Assembly (NCBI GenBank): GCA_034932485.1
Contig: JAYFOQ010000019.1
Location: 1-64,000 of the forward strand
DNA from: Gordonibacter sp034932485
GTDB taxonomy: Bacteria; Actinomycetota; Coriobacteriia; Coriobacteriales; Eggerthellaceae
DNA length: 64,000 bases
Direction: 5' to 3'
Part shown: piece after piece, positions 34,037 to 42,663 of the stretch
How positions within the stretch are numbered: position 1 is the stretch's first letter
How the letters are laid out: each line of letters starts with the position of its first letter
The notes under the pieces: model-generated
What the model saw: the letters and a program-made list of their open reading frames with translations, nothing else
Database searches by the model: none
What the model was told of the DNA's origin: nothing
Position numbers and translations under genes: made by a program

Positions 34037-35109
34037 CGGCTAATTCCTTTGAACAGTAAGTAGATAAACACCGGCGCGCCGACGAATGAGGTAATGGCGC
34101 TGATAGGCAAAATCAACGGTGCCACGATGGCATGCGCAGCGATATCGGATAGCATCAGAAGGCCGGCACCCGCCAACGCCGATGCTGGAAGTAGGTATCG
34201 GTAGTCGGAACCGATCAGGCGTCGCATAACATGAGGAGCCACTAGCCCAACGAAGTTGATTATTCCGCAAAAGGCAATGGTTGTAGATGCCGCAGCCGAT
34301 GCAGCCATCATGCCCATCAATCGTACGCGACTCACATTGACTCCGAGCCCATGGGCCGACACCTCTCCCGACTCCATTGCATTGTAGTTCCATCGATTTG
34401 CGAAAAAATAGACCGCGGAGAGCGCTGTTACTACCGCCATAACGGCCAACTGCTGATAGCCGACACGACTTAAATCACCGAAGGTCCAGAAAATTACCGC
34501 TGCGACCTGCGTGTCTTCAGCAAAATACTGAATCATGGTTGTTCCGCCCGAGAACAGGGCCGATAAGGCAACACCCGCAAGTACGATTGCCTCAGGTGTC
34601 ATCTCTTTCATGCGCGAAAGGCCCAACACGACAAGCGTCGAGCACATTGCCCCTAAGAATGCGCACAGGGCTGTCAGATAAGGGTTTCCAGAGAATTGAG
34701 CCCCGTCGTAAGCGGAGACCTGCCCTCCTGCGCCCAGCAAGATAATTGCCACTGAGGCACCGAATGCCGCACCTTGAGAGACGCCGAGCGTGCTAGCGGA
34801 TGCCAAGGGGTTTCTCAGCGTACTCTGAAAAGCGCATCCCGCGAGAGCTAATGCGATACCCCCTACGATTGCCGTCAGAATGCGCGGCATTCTGAGGTTC
34901 CAGACCACAATCTGGTGATTACGTTCCCCTTGTCCAATGAGCGCAGAAAGCACTTCTGATAAGCTCATGTCGCTCGAGCCGATCATTATTGACCATACCG
35001 CAATAGCAAAAACAGCAAAGACGAGTCCCAGGATAATGAGCCTCTTCTTTGCAATATAGCCTTTGTACGCGTGCAGCGTTGAGTCGTCTCTTTTTTGAGA
35101 GCGGTTCAT
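34033..35109 (-). CDS. FecCD-type ABC transporter permease
   Basis: A 358-aa membrane protein of the BtuC/FecCD family with nine to ten helices. Family signatures include LRMPRILTAIVGGIALALAGCAFQ and the helical LVAPHVMRRLIGSDYR that contacts the ATPase. ATG at 35109 is preferred; a TTG eight codons upstream would add a short tail. It follows the substrate-binding lipoprotein after a hairpin-containing gap of 128 bases. Confidence 0.93.
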   Translation of the reverse strand: MNRSQKRDDSTLHAYKGYIAKKRLIILGLVFAVFAIAVWSIMIGSSDMSLSEVLSALIGQGERNHQIVVWNLRMPRILTAIVGGIALALAGCAFQSTLRNPLASASTLGVSQGAAFGASVAIILLGAGGQVSAYDGAQFSGNPYLTALCAFLGAMCSTLVVLGLSRMKEMTPEAIVLAGVALSALFSGGTTMIQYFAEDTQVAAVIFWTFGDLSRVGYQQLAVMAVVTALSAVYFFANRWNYNAMESGEVSAHGLGVNVSRVRLMGMMAASAAASTTIAFCGIINFVGLVAPHVMRRLIGSDYRYLLPASALAGAGLLMLSDIAAHAIVAPLILPISAITSFVGAPVFIYLLFKGISR

Positions 35110-35192
35110 TCTCACGGTGCCGTCAGGGTTCAAATTAACTCATTTCAGTCAAGCGGCCCCGATCGAATACCTAAGAGGCCGTCATTGTTCAA

Positions 35193-35227
35193 ACATGCCT
35201 CGAACACATTATTTGATCGAGGCATGT
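35193..35227. repeat. Hairpin between binding-protein and permease genes
   Basis: ACATGCCTCGA (35193-35203) pairs perfectly with TCGAGGCATGT (35217-35227) around a 13-base loop, in the gap between the lipoprotein and permease genes of the same operon. It probably lowers read-through or protects the upstream mRNA, so more binding protein than permease is made, as is common in ABC importers. Confidence 0.65.
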
Positions 35228-35237
35228 AGCAATTGTG

Positions 35238-36365
35238 TTACAGCGTAATCTTGACTTGCTTGAAATCCATCCCGTTGGATTTCATGGTCTCATAGTAATT
35301 AGCACCAAGCATGGTCTCGAAGATCTCGGCGTATTTCTTGGCAGGATCAATGTCACCGAATTGTGCGGGATAGATGGTCATACCAATGAAGTACGTGTCG
35401 CAAATTCCCATTTCAACGTTTGTGCCGTTGTAGTTGAAGGAAGGTTGCGAATAAAGGTTTCCGCTCTTGAACGCGGAGAGGTTATCAAAAAACTCCTGAT
35501 TGTTTGCATAATCTTGCTTCATGAGGTTCATGTTGCCCATATTGAGGAACATATAGTCAGGATTCCAAACGCCAATCTGCTCGAGCTCAACTTCAACCGA
35601 TCCGGTTTGCCCGGTTTCGTCGGCGACGTTTACCGCTTCGAGGATATCAAGCGGAGCATAGTGGGCATACGTCCCCCCGAAGCTCTTTGCGCCCTTGTAG
35701 TTTACTGCGCCAACGTACACGCTCGGCTTTTCAGCGCCGGAAACCTTAGAAGCGCGCTCGGTGAGATCGGCTTCCCATTCTTTCATCTTTTTAACCACTT
35801 GAGCAGCATGCTCAGAGGTACCGCATGTCTCACCGACAACCTCAATAGAAGTGTAAACGTCGTCAGAAAAGAGTTGGTCTTGATACGAGATTCCCACAAC
35901 AGGAATACCAATGGCAGCCTGGAGATTATCACACTCAGAAGCGCTGCGGCTTGAGATAATTACGTCAGGAGCGAGCTCAAGCAGTTGCTCGGTGTTGACG
36001 TTGGTCTCCATAAGATGGTTACCATTGCTCGTTGCAGGAAGTCCAGCGAACAGATCGCTGCACACCATGGTGTACGGACGTGCGGGAGATGCTTCTGTCT
36101 CCATTTCGGTAACCGCGATGAGCTTATTTTGTGCACCGGCGTATACAACGAATCGAGCGCCGCTACCAACTGTTGCAACAGTCTTCACTTCTGACGGAAG
36201 CTCAACCGAGCGGTTATAGGCATCGGTGATGACGGTTGCTCGCGCTTCGACGGAAGAACTTGCAGAATCGGCGTTTTGCGTGGAGGCGCAGCCTGTAAAC
36301 GCGAGCGCGAAGACCATCGCTATACACGCCGCGGCGATGGCCGCGAGCTTCCTGAGTCTGTTCAT
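35238..36365 (-). CDS. Substrate-binding lipoprotein of a FecBCD-type importer
   Basis: A 375-aa periplasmic-binding-protein-like lipoprotein of the FecB/BtuF fold. The signal peptide ends in LAFTGC (Cys at about residue 26), followed by a Ser-rich linker; the fold starts at ATVITDAYNRSVELPSEVKTVATVG and includes LLELAPDVIISSRSA. Ligand is probably a metal chelate or heme; nothing distinguishes them. AAGGGAACGAA precedes the ATG. It is the first gene of the four-gene operon and sits right behind a promoter with a long palindrome. Confidence 0.93.
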   Translation of the reverse strand: MNRLRKLAAIAAACIAMVFALAFTGCASTQNADSASSSVEARATVITDAYNRSVELPSEVKTVATVGSGARFVVYAGAQNKLIAVTEMETEASPARPYTMVCSDLFAGLPATSNGNHLMETNVNTEQLLELAPDVIISSRSASECDNLQAAIGIPVVGISYQDQLFSDDVYTSIEVVGETCGTSEHAAQVVKKMKEWEADLTERASKVSGAEKPSVYVGAVNYKGAKSFGGTYAHYAPLDILEAVNVADETGQTGSVEVELEQIGVWNPDYMFLNMGNMNLMKQDYANNQEFFDNLSAFKSGNLYSQPSFNYNGTNVEMGICDTYFIGMTIYPAQFGDIDPAKKYAEIFETMLGANYYETMKSNGMDFKQVKITL

Positions 36366-36710
36366 TTCGTTCCCTTCATGATCGCATAGATGTTACGTAT
36401 TTTAAAAATGTAACACGACAGTATCAAAGCGAAGGATCCTGGTCAATACTGCTTGACGAGAATAAAGTGAGTGAACTTGAATTGGGACTGCACCGGCAGT
36501 CTCTGCTCCCAAGCAAGTTGATCTTTACCTGCGTAATACGCAAGTTTGATAACCAGTCAGTTTGTCACTGCTCCAAAACTACTTTCCTGCGTAGCCGTCG
36601 CAGTCGCCCACTCAAGCAACCAAAAGGAAGTAGAAACATCAACCCCTCTGCATTCGCCAAGGAGTACACTATTCGCATATGTCCCCATGGTTCTGTCAAG
36701 CGGATACGAA
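36366..36710. other. Divergent intergenic region
   Basis: This 345-base region separates the uptake operon (-) from the SWIM gene (+). Its left part holds the uptake promoter and palindrome. The right part is open in the SWIM frame but reads as unlikely protein; I see no separate gene. Confidence 0.5.
36391..36427 (-). promoter_or_regulatory. Promoter with palindromic operator upstream of the uptake operon
   Basis: On the - strand TTGATA (36422-36427), a 17-base spacer and TAAAAT (36399-36404) form a promoter. A dyad runs from TGTTAC (36391-36396) to GTAACA (36410-36415) with an inner ATTTT/AAAAT, covering the -10 region. Its position suits a repressor such as an iron-responsive Fur or DtxR/IdeR relative, but the bases do not match either consensus well, so the regulator is unknown. 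Confidence 0.6.
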
Positions 36711-38333
36711 ATGATGGTGCAGTACGTTATGAGCCTGAAAGAACTTCTCGCAACAGCAAGTTTCAAAATATTTCGTCGCGGTAAAGACTACTACGATAAT
36801 AATATGATCAGCTCCTATTCGGTTGATACGCGCACCAAATCAATCGTAGCCCACGTTAAAGGCAAGGGGCCCGGAGCTCCTTACGAAGTACGCATTAAGC
36901 TTGATCTTCATGAGGCTGTATCCGATCACTCTTGCTCCTGCCCCTTTACGAGAGAGTCTCTTTGCAAGCATGAAGTAGCTGTTTTACTTGCTGCGCTTGA
37001 GGGCGTACCCAGCTCGCTTTCTCCCCTCGAATATGATTTCGACGCGCGCACGAATGCTCTTCTGCCGGAAAATGAATCGGAGCGTTATCGAATCGCGCTG
37101 TCCGAAATAATTGACGGACGCATGATACAAGGGTATCTCGATGATGAAGCTTGTTGGACAGTAAGCACGCGCCTTCGAGAAGAACTTTGCACGTTCCAAC
37201 GCGACACTAATCATTCCCGTGTGTCCGTTTTGAGATATACCCTCGAAATGCTTTCGGCTATCAATAGGCTTGATGGTAACGCCGATGATTACCACGAGGG
37301 CCTTTCTGATCTGCAGCAACTTTGTCTTGAGAACCTGAGCGAAATTGTTGACAACTTTGTTTCCAGTCCTCGCGACGATGACGGTCTTGCCCTCTACCAA
37401 GAATTGATAGAGAAAGTCGAAAGAGAATTTTCGATCGATTTACAAGAACCACTCTACGAAATCGCTGCTCGGTGGGGTAACCTTGATAAGGGCGAGTTTT
37501 TGCTCGCATCTCTTAAAAGGCTAGCTGACGCTGAAGCTCATGAGCCTGCGCCCACCTGGGGGCGCCTGGCGCCAATGAACACCCTTCTTTATTACCGCTA
37601 TCTGAAAATGTTCGACTTTACCCAATCCCAGCAGTTCCAAAAAGATAACCTTCATATTCCCGAGATTCGCGCAGATGCCATCGAAATGGCACTTGTTGCT
37701 GAAGATTTTTCTTGTGCCGAAAAACTATGCCTCGACGGTATAGCGCAAGAGGACAAAGCAACAAGCTGGAAAACCAAACCCTATTACGAACGCCTCGTTG
37801 AGATATACACCCTTTCCAACAATAGAAGCGACGAGGCGAAACTTGTTCGTACGGCAGGTGAGCTCTGCTTTAGCTTCGAGGATGCCGATCACTACGAAAC
37901 GCTCAAAAATGCCTCTATTTCTTTGGGAACTTGGGACGACAACCGTGAGAGCATCCTCGCAAAAATAGTGACAACCTTCCCTGCGCACCAGGCAACCAAC
38001 ATACTCCTTCAAGAACATGAGTGGCAAGGGGCTTTGTTGTTGGTACAGAAAAACCGGAGCCTTGTTTACCAGTTTTTCAGGGAGCTAAATCCGTACTTTC
38101 CTCAAGAAGTCACTGCTTGTTTTCAGGCCGATATCGAGGATTTCACCCGGCACGCTTCATATAATGGGAAATACGACGATCTTTGCAACAAGCTTCTTAC
38201 TATGACGGAAGCCTGTGGTCCGGACGCTGTACTCCCCCTGATCAACATGCTGCAAACAACCTATAAACAGCGGAGAAATATGCAGAAGGACCTGCGCTAT
38301 CTCACCGCGTTCATGAAGTATAAAACGCCATAG
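36711..38333 (+). CDS. SWIM zinc-finger protein
   Basis: A protein of about 540 aa with an N-terminal SWIM finger: CSCPFTRESLCKH, the C-x-C-x7-C-x-H pattern, in a region rich in basic residues. The remaining 430 residues are helical and repeat-like (TPR-type texture), with no enzyme motif I can see. SWIM fingers bind DNA or protein and are often found beside SNF2 helicases; none is adjacent. Start is uncertain: ATG at 36711, 36714 or 36729 (the last gives MSLKELLATASF and has GGTG upstream); the frame is open further up but not protein-like. Confidence 0.8.
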   Translation: MMVQYVMSLKELLATASFKIFRRGKDYYDNNMISSYSVDTRTKSIVAHVKGKGPGAPYEVRIKLDLHEAVSDHSCSCPFTRESLCKHEVAVLLAALEGVPSSLSPLEYDFDARTNALLPENESERYRIALSEIIDGRMIQGYLDDEACWTVSTRLREELCTFQRDTNHSRVSVLRYTLEMLSAINRLDGNADDYHEGLSDLQQLCLENLSEIVDNFVSSPRDDDGLALYQELIEKVEREFSIDLQEPLYEIAARWGNLDKGEFLLASLKRLADAEAHEPAPTWGRLAPMNTLLYYRYLKMFDFTQSQQFQKDNLHIPEIRADAIEMALVAEDFSCAEKLCLDGIAQEDKATSWKTKPYYERLVEIYTLSNNRSDEAKLVRTAGELCFSFEDADHYETLKNASISLGTWDDNRESILAKIVTTFPAHQATNILLQEHEWQGALLLVQKNRSLVYQFFRELNPYFPQEVTACFQADIEDFTRHASYNGKYDDLCNKLLTMTEACGPDAVLPLINMLQTTYKQRRNMQKDLRYLTAFMKYKTP

Positions 38334-38419
38334 GGGCGCGTTTTGCGAACTTGGTAAGAATATTACGTACCTAAGCTTCCTTAGTAAACCGGCATTGGGG
38401 GAAAGGGCGTAGCGTCTGC

Positions 38420-38705
38420 AAGATACCGTCCAGTATCTATCGGATTCATTGCCGAATATCCAACCGGAATAATTCTTGTTCTTAATGACGAAGATGCCCT
38501 TTTGCGTAATGAATAGCACATCAATCTCGGACGTTTCGCCATTGCTCTTGGGAACATAGGCATTCCTAAGAACCTTACCATCGCGTGTAAAAAACTTGAC
38601 CAGATTAAGCTCTCGCTCAGTCAGCTTTTCACCCCGACGACCCTTCCACTCGTCATCGAAGATTTGATCTAAGCTTATGTCTACAAGTCCGCAATGTTGT
38701 CAGCT
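38420..38705 (-). pseudogene. NERD nuclease-related domain fragment without a start codon
   Basis: The - strand translation reads GEKLTERELNLVKFF, then VLRNAYVPKSNGETSEIDVL, FVIKNKNYSGWIFG and DRYWTV, which is the NERD domain core (E, D and K-x-K nuclease-like positions). The frame begins after a TGA, contains no ATG, GTG or TTG before the domain, and loses the family pattern after YWTV, so it is a remnant. It overlaps no real gene. The missing C-terminal half, with its zinc finger, is what the gene at 28038-28595 consists of. Confidence 0.75.
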
Positions 38706-38715
38706 AATGATTAGC
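38703..38715. promoter_or_regulatory. 13-base palindrome upstream of the restriction-modification region
   Basis: GCTAATGATTAGC is a perfect dyad (six bases each side of a central G), 66 bases before the start of the ribbon-helix-helix gene. It may be the operator of that DNA-binding protein, a usual arrangement for such genes. A chance palindrome is also possible. Confidence 0.4.
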
Positions 38716-38780
38716 CAAGTTTCGAGTGTTAAAATGGGCGTATTACAAACGCACTGTACTTCAACGTAAGGAAGCATGCC

Positions 38781-38993
38781 ATGAGCGACAGTTACAAATC
38801 AATGATTACCGATGGCGCCAGTCCTGCCAAGATTTAAGCGCATCTAGCCGAAGGTTATACGGTAACCGTTACGGTGCGCATCCCGTCAAATCTCAAGGAA
38901 GCCGCGCCAGAATACGCGACCATGAACGGCATGAGCTTCAGCGCGCTTTTTTATAATTGTCTCATCAATAAGCTATCCGTAAAGGGGAAATAA
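38781..38993 (+). pseudogene. Ribbon-helix-helix DNA-binding protein gene broken by an in-frame stop
   Basis: AAGGAAGCATGCC precedes ATG at 38781. The frame runs 18 codons (MSDSYKSMITDGASPAKI), meets TAA at 38835-38837, then continues open for 51 codons with VTVTVRIPSNLKEAAPEYAT and MSFSALFYNCLINKL, which is a ribbon-helix-helix domain of the Arc/antitoxin type. The 71-codon length is normal for the family. The stop falls before the domain, so only re-initiation or read-through would give the DNA-binding part. It ends three bases before hsdM and probably once regulated that operon. Confidence 0.75.
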
Positions 38994-38996
38994 AGA

Positions 38997-40889
38997 ATGG
39001 CCGATATCAAGAAGCTTGAAACCGAACTGTGGGAAGCGGCAGATAATCTTCGCGCAAATTCAAAGCTCACCAGCCAGCAGTATTGCATGCCGGTTTTGGG
39101 GCTTATCTTCCTTCGTTATGCCTGGGGGCGCTTTAAGCGCGTAGACTCGCAAATCAACGAAGAGTGTGCGCAGCGCACGGGACGCCAAGCGCCTATTGAG
39201 CCCTCTGACTACACGCAACGTGGAGCCATGTTTATCCCCAAACAAGCGCAGTACCCTTATTTGGTTGAACTCCCCGAAGGGGAAGAAGTTGGCCGCAAAG
39301 TCAACGAGGCAATGGACCTTCTAGAAAAAGCAACACCATCACTGGCTGGTGTGTTGCCGCGCGGCTACGACCAGTTGGGTGATACGCTGCTTGGCGAAGT
39401 TCTGCGTGTGTTCAATAATGAAGAACTTGATAAAGAGGGCGACGACATTGTCGGTCGCATTTATGAATACTTCCTTGGCAAATTTGCCCCGGCAGTTGCC
39501 AGCGACGACGGCGTGTTCTTTACGCCGAAGTCTTTGGTGCGCATGATTATGAATGTGTTGGAGCCTGCGGAAGGCGCCATGTTAGACCCTGCGTGCGGTA
39601 GTGGCGGTATGTTTGTTTCTGCCAGTGATTACGTACGTGACAACGGCGGCAATCCCACCAACGCCATGATGTTCTACGGTCAGGAAAAGGTGGAATACAA
39701 CGCCAAGTTGTGCCTGATGAACATGGCGGTACATGGCATGGAAGGTCACATTAAATCGGGCGACGATGCCAACACCTTCTACAACGATGCGTTTTCGCTT
39801 GACGGAACATGCGACTACGTTGCAGCTAATCCGCCTTTTAATGTAGATAAAGTCAAGGCGGAAGCCGCTAGCAACGCAGGGCGTTTGCCTCTTGGCCCCA
39901 TCAAAGAAAACAAGAAGGGCGAGGTGTCTTCCAGCGGCGCAAACTATCTTTGGATCAACTACTTTTGTTCGTATTTGGCAGACCCCGGCTACATTCATGC
40001 AGATGGACGCGCAAGCAAAGGCGGGCGCGCGGGTTTTGTTATGGCATCTTCCGCCACCGATTCAAATGCCGAAAAGCAGATGCGTCGCAAGCTGGTTGAA
40101 GACGGCACGGTAGATGTGATGCTGTATGTGGGCAATAACTTCTTCTACACCAAAAGCCTGCCCTGTACGCTGTGGTTCTTCGATAAGGGCAAGTCTGAAA
40201 CATTGAAGGACAAAGTGCTGTTCATTGACGCGCAGCGCTATCACACGGCGGTAAGCACTACTCTTAATGAGTGGAGCCCGTGGCAGATGAAGAATCTGAG
40301 TGCCATTGTGTGGCTATATCGCGGCGAAACCGACAAGTACGCAGCACTGCTTAAGGAGTATCGCGCTGAAACCAAGAAGCTGGCGAAGCTGTTTGGTGAT
40401 GGCGATGTTGCGGAAGCCATGTGCACGCTTGGTGACGTGGGCGAGTTTGAAATTTGTCACAAGGCAATGCTCGAGGCAATCGAAGGTCAGAAGGCGTTTG
40501 CAAAAACAGAGGTCGATAACCTGCCCAAGAACAAGCGGAAGAAGCGTCGCAACGAACTCGCTGAAGTAACGGCCCAAATGGAAGCAGCCGCCAAGGTGCT
40601 TGAAGAAGCCGTGTGGCTGGTAGAGAAGTTTGGCGAAGGCGAATATGCCGACATGCCCGGTCTTTGCAAGATTGCTACAAGGGAAGACATTCAGGGCAAC
40701 CAAGACGCCGACAAGAGCAGCTGGAGCCTAACGCCCGGTGCCTACGTTGGTGTGCCGCCGGTAGAAGATGACGGCGTGGACTTCCACGAGCGCATGACCG
40801 AGATTCATACTGAATTGGAGCAGCTGCAAGCCGAAAGCAACGACCTTATGGCCACCATCTCTAAGAACTTCAAGGAGCTGGGGTTATGA
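38997..40889 (+). CDS. hsdM: Type I restriction-modification methyltransferase subunit HsdM
   Basis: A 630-aa N6-adenine DNA methyltransferase subunit. Motif I DPACGSGGMF (about residue 200) binds SAM and motif IV NPPFN (about residue 283) is the catalytic NPPY/F. An N-terminal HsdM helical domain begins IKKLETELWEAADNLRANSKL. The C-terminal 150 residues include a charged helical segment (NLPKNKRKKRRNELAEVTAQMEAAA), longer than in the shortest HsdM proteins. It forms M2S with HsdS for methylation and R2M2S for cleavage. AAAGGGGAAATAAAG lies before the ATG. Confidence 0.95.
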   Translation: MADIKKLETELWEAADNLRANSKLTSQQYCMPVLGLIFLRYAWGRFKRVDSQINEECAQRTGRQAPIEPSDYTQRGAMFIPKQAQYPYLVELPEGEEVGRKVNEAMDLLEKATPSLAGVLPRGYDQLGDTLLGEVLRVFNNEELDKEGDDIVGRIYEYFLGKFAPAVASDDGVFFTPKSLVRMIMNVLEPAEGAMLDPACGSGGMFVSASDYVRDNGGNPTNAMMFYGQEKVEYNAKLCLMNMAVHGMEGHIKSGDDANTFYNDAFSLDGTCDYVAANPPFNVDKVKAEAASNAGRLPLGPIKENKKGEVSSSGANYLWINYFCSYLADPGYIHADGRASKGGRAGFVMASSATDSNAEKQMRRKLVEDGTVDVMLYVGNNFFYTKSLPCTLWFFDKGKSETLKDKVLFIDAQRYHTAVSTTLNEWSPWQMKNLSAIVWLYRGETDKYAALLKEYRAETKKLAKLFGDGDVAEAMCTLGDVGEFEICHKAMLEAIEGQKAFAKTEVDNLPKNKRKKRRNELAEVTAQMEAAAKVLEEAVWLVEKFGEGEYADMPGLCKIATREDIQGNQDADKSSWSLTPGAYVGVPPVEDDGVDFHERMTEIHTELEQLQAESNDLMATISKNFKELGL

Positions 40890-42037
40890 AAACTGAACTG
40901 AAAGACGTGTGCGAGTCAATTGTTGACGGGGACCATCAACCGCCTCCAAAAGCATCAAGCGGAATCCCGTTCATTACCATTTCTAATTTTGATCAATGTT
41001 TAAATACGATTGACTTCACAAGCGTTTCCCATGTCCCGGTTGAATATTATGAAACGCTTAGCGACAGCCGCAGAGCTCGAAGTGGCGATATTCTGTATTC
41101 AGCAGTAGGAAGCTTTGGTATTCCCGTTCTCGTAAAAAACGATATGCCATTTGTGTTTCAAAGACACATTGCTATTCTACGACCCAATCCAAAAAAGATT
41201 GATTCTCGATTCCTGTTCTATTCGATGAAAAATCCCGAATTCTATCGGTGGGCTGATGCTGTCGCGATTGGCGCAGCCCAGAGAACCGTTACCCTAACAC
41301 TTCTTCGCAAAAAGGAAATAAACCTTCCACCGCTTAGTGAGCAAGAGCGCATTGTAGGCATTCTTTCTACTTACGACAGACTTATCGAGAACAATTGCAA
41401 GCAGATAAAGCTGTTGGAGGAGGCTGCGCAACGCCTGTACAAAGAGTGGTTCATCGACCTCAAATTCCCCGGCCACGAAACCACCCTCATCGACCCCACT
41501 ACCAATCTCCCCGAGGGGTGGAGAAAAGGGACACTTGCAGACATTGTTGAGTTCAAACGTGGAAAAATAATTACTGCAGCTAAGGCAAAAGAAGGCAGCG
41601 TTCCCGTTGTGGCAGGTGGGCTTGGACCAGCTTATTTTCACAGTCAAGGCAACACGACAGCTCCAGTCGTAACAGTTAGCGGTTCTGGAGCAAATGCAGG
41701 ATTTACTAGGCTATATATGCAAGACATATGGGCTTCGGATTGTTCATATGTGGATTCTACAATGGTAGATTGTCTATATTACGTTTATGAGTCAGTGGTT
41801 AATATTGGCCATGGTTTTCAGCATTTGCAGCGAGGGTCAGCACAGCCACATGTGTATCCATCGCATATCAACAGCACAACTCTTGTTCTGCCTCCTGATG
41901 AAATCAGACAATTGTTTTGTCAAGTAGTTGCGCCTCCGTTTGAGCAGTGTGCAGTTGCTGAACGCGTTGTTTTGAATGCCCAAGAAGCACGTGACCGCTT
42001 GCTCCCCAAGCTTATGTCGGGCGAAATCGAGGTGTAG
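40886..42037 (+). CDS. hsdS: Type I restriction-modification specificity subunit HsdS
   Basis: A 383-aa subunit that recognises the bipartite DNA site. The first target-recognition domain spans about residues 1-150 (LKDVCESIVDGDHQPPP at its start), followed by the central helical spacer LPPLSEQERIVGILSTYDRLIENNCKQIKLLEEAAQRLYKEW; the second recognition domain starts at GTLADIVEFKRGKIITAAKA and ends before the distal helices and the tail ARDRLLPKLMSGEIEV. The start overlaps the hsdM stop (ATGA). I saw no inverted repeats or second hsdS copy that would shuffle specificity, except a short tail copy in the next gene. Confidence 0.94.
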   Translation: MKTELKDVCESIVDGDHQPPPKASSGIPFITISNFDQCLNTIDFTSVSHVPVEYYETLSDSRRARSGDILYSAVGSFGIPVLVKNDMPFVFQRHIAILRPNPKKIDSRFLFYSMKNPEFYRWADAVAIGAAQRTVTLTLLRKKEINLPPLSEQERIVGILSTYDRLIENNCKQIKLLEEAAQRLYKEWFIDLKFPGHETTLIDPTTNLPEGWRKGTLADIVEFKRGKIITAAKAKEGSVPVVAGGLGPAYFHSQGNTTAPVVTVSGSGANAGFTRLYMQDIWASDCSYVDSTMVDCLYYVYESVVNIGHGFQHLQRGSAQPHVYPSHINSTTLVLPPDEIRQLFCQVVAPPFEQCAVAERVVLNAQEARDRLLPKLMSGEIEV

Positions 42038-42039
42038 TT

Positions 42040-42663
42040 ATGACTGAAGGAAACACCGCCTCTCCTCAACCTGATGAGCCACAAAGGGCTGAAATCATCC
42101 TATATCAGTCCGACGGGGCGAACGTCCCTGTTGAAGTGCGCTATATGCAGGAGACGTTTTGGCTAACACAAAAGGAAATTGCCGCATTGTTTCAAGTAAA
42201 CGTTCCTGCCATTTCCAAGCACCTTTCAAACATTTACGAAGAAGGTGAATTGGACCAAAGGGCAACTGTTTCCAAAATGGAAATAGTTCGACAAGAGGGA
42301 AATCGCCAGGTTAAGCGCAATGTCGACTTCTACAACCTGGATGCTATTATCGCCGTCGGCTATCGCGTCAATTCATTGCAGGCAACCCGTTTTCGTCAGT
42401 GGGCAACATCAACGCTAAAAGTGTACATCCAAAAGGGCTATGCGCTTAATGTTGAACGCTTGAAAAACGGTGCTCCTTTTGGTGAGGACTGCTTCGACGA
42501 ACTCATCGCCATAATTCGTGACATTCGCGCAAGCGAACGACGTGTTTGGCAGAAGTTTACCGACATCTTCCAAGAATGGAGTTTCGACTATGACAAGAAT
42601 AGCCAGACGGCACGCGACCGCCTACTCCCGGTATTGACGAACGCAGATGACCTCAATGGCTAA
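42040..42663 (+). CDS. RhuM/Fic-associated-type protein, C-terminally truncated, with HsdS-like tail
   Basis: A 207-aa protein matching the N-terminal half of the RhuM family (usually about 330-350 aa): EIILYQSDGANVPVEVRY, FWLTQKEIAALFQVNVPAISKHL (helix-turn-helix-like), KRNVDFYNLDAIIAVGYRVNS and RQWATSTLKVYIQKGY. After SFDYDKNSQ the family pattern stops and the protein ends ARDRLLPVLTNADDLNG, whose ARDRLLP matches the C-terminus of the adjacent HsdS. It begins three bases after hsdS. RhuM-like genes are frequent inside type I loci and mobile islands; their function is not established. Confidence 0.8.
   Translation: MTEGNTASPQPDEPQRAEIILYQSDGANVPVEVRYMQETFWLTQKEIAALFQVNVPAISKHLSNIYEEGELDQRATVSKMEIVRQEGNRQVKRNVDFYNLDAIIAVGYRVNSLQATRFRQWATSTLKVYIQKGYALNVERLKNGAPFGEDCFDELIAIIRDIRASERRVWQKFTDIFQEWSFDYDKNSQTARDRLLPVLTNADDLNG

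Noticed and set aside
38157..38519. A 120-codon - strand frame running from the NERD fragment into the SWIM gene
   Set aside because: Only its first part is NERD-like; the rest is antisense to the SWIM gene.
40886..42663. Phase-variable hsdS shuffling
   Set aside because: No inverted repeats, recombinase gene or second full hsdS is present; only the short shared tail in the RhuM-like gene was found.
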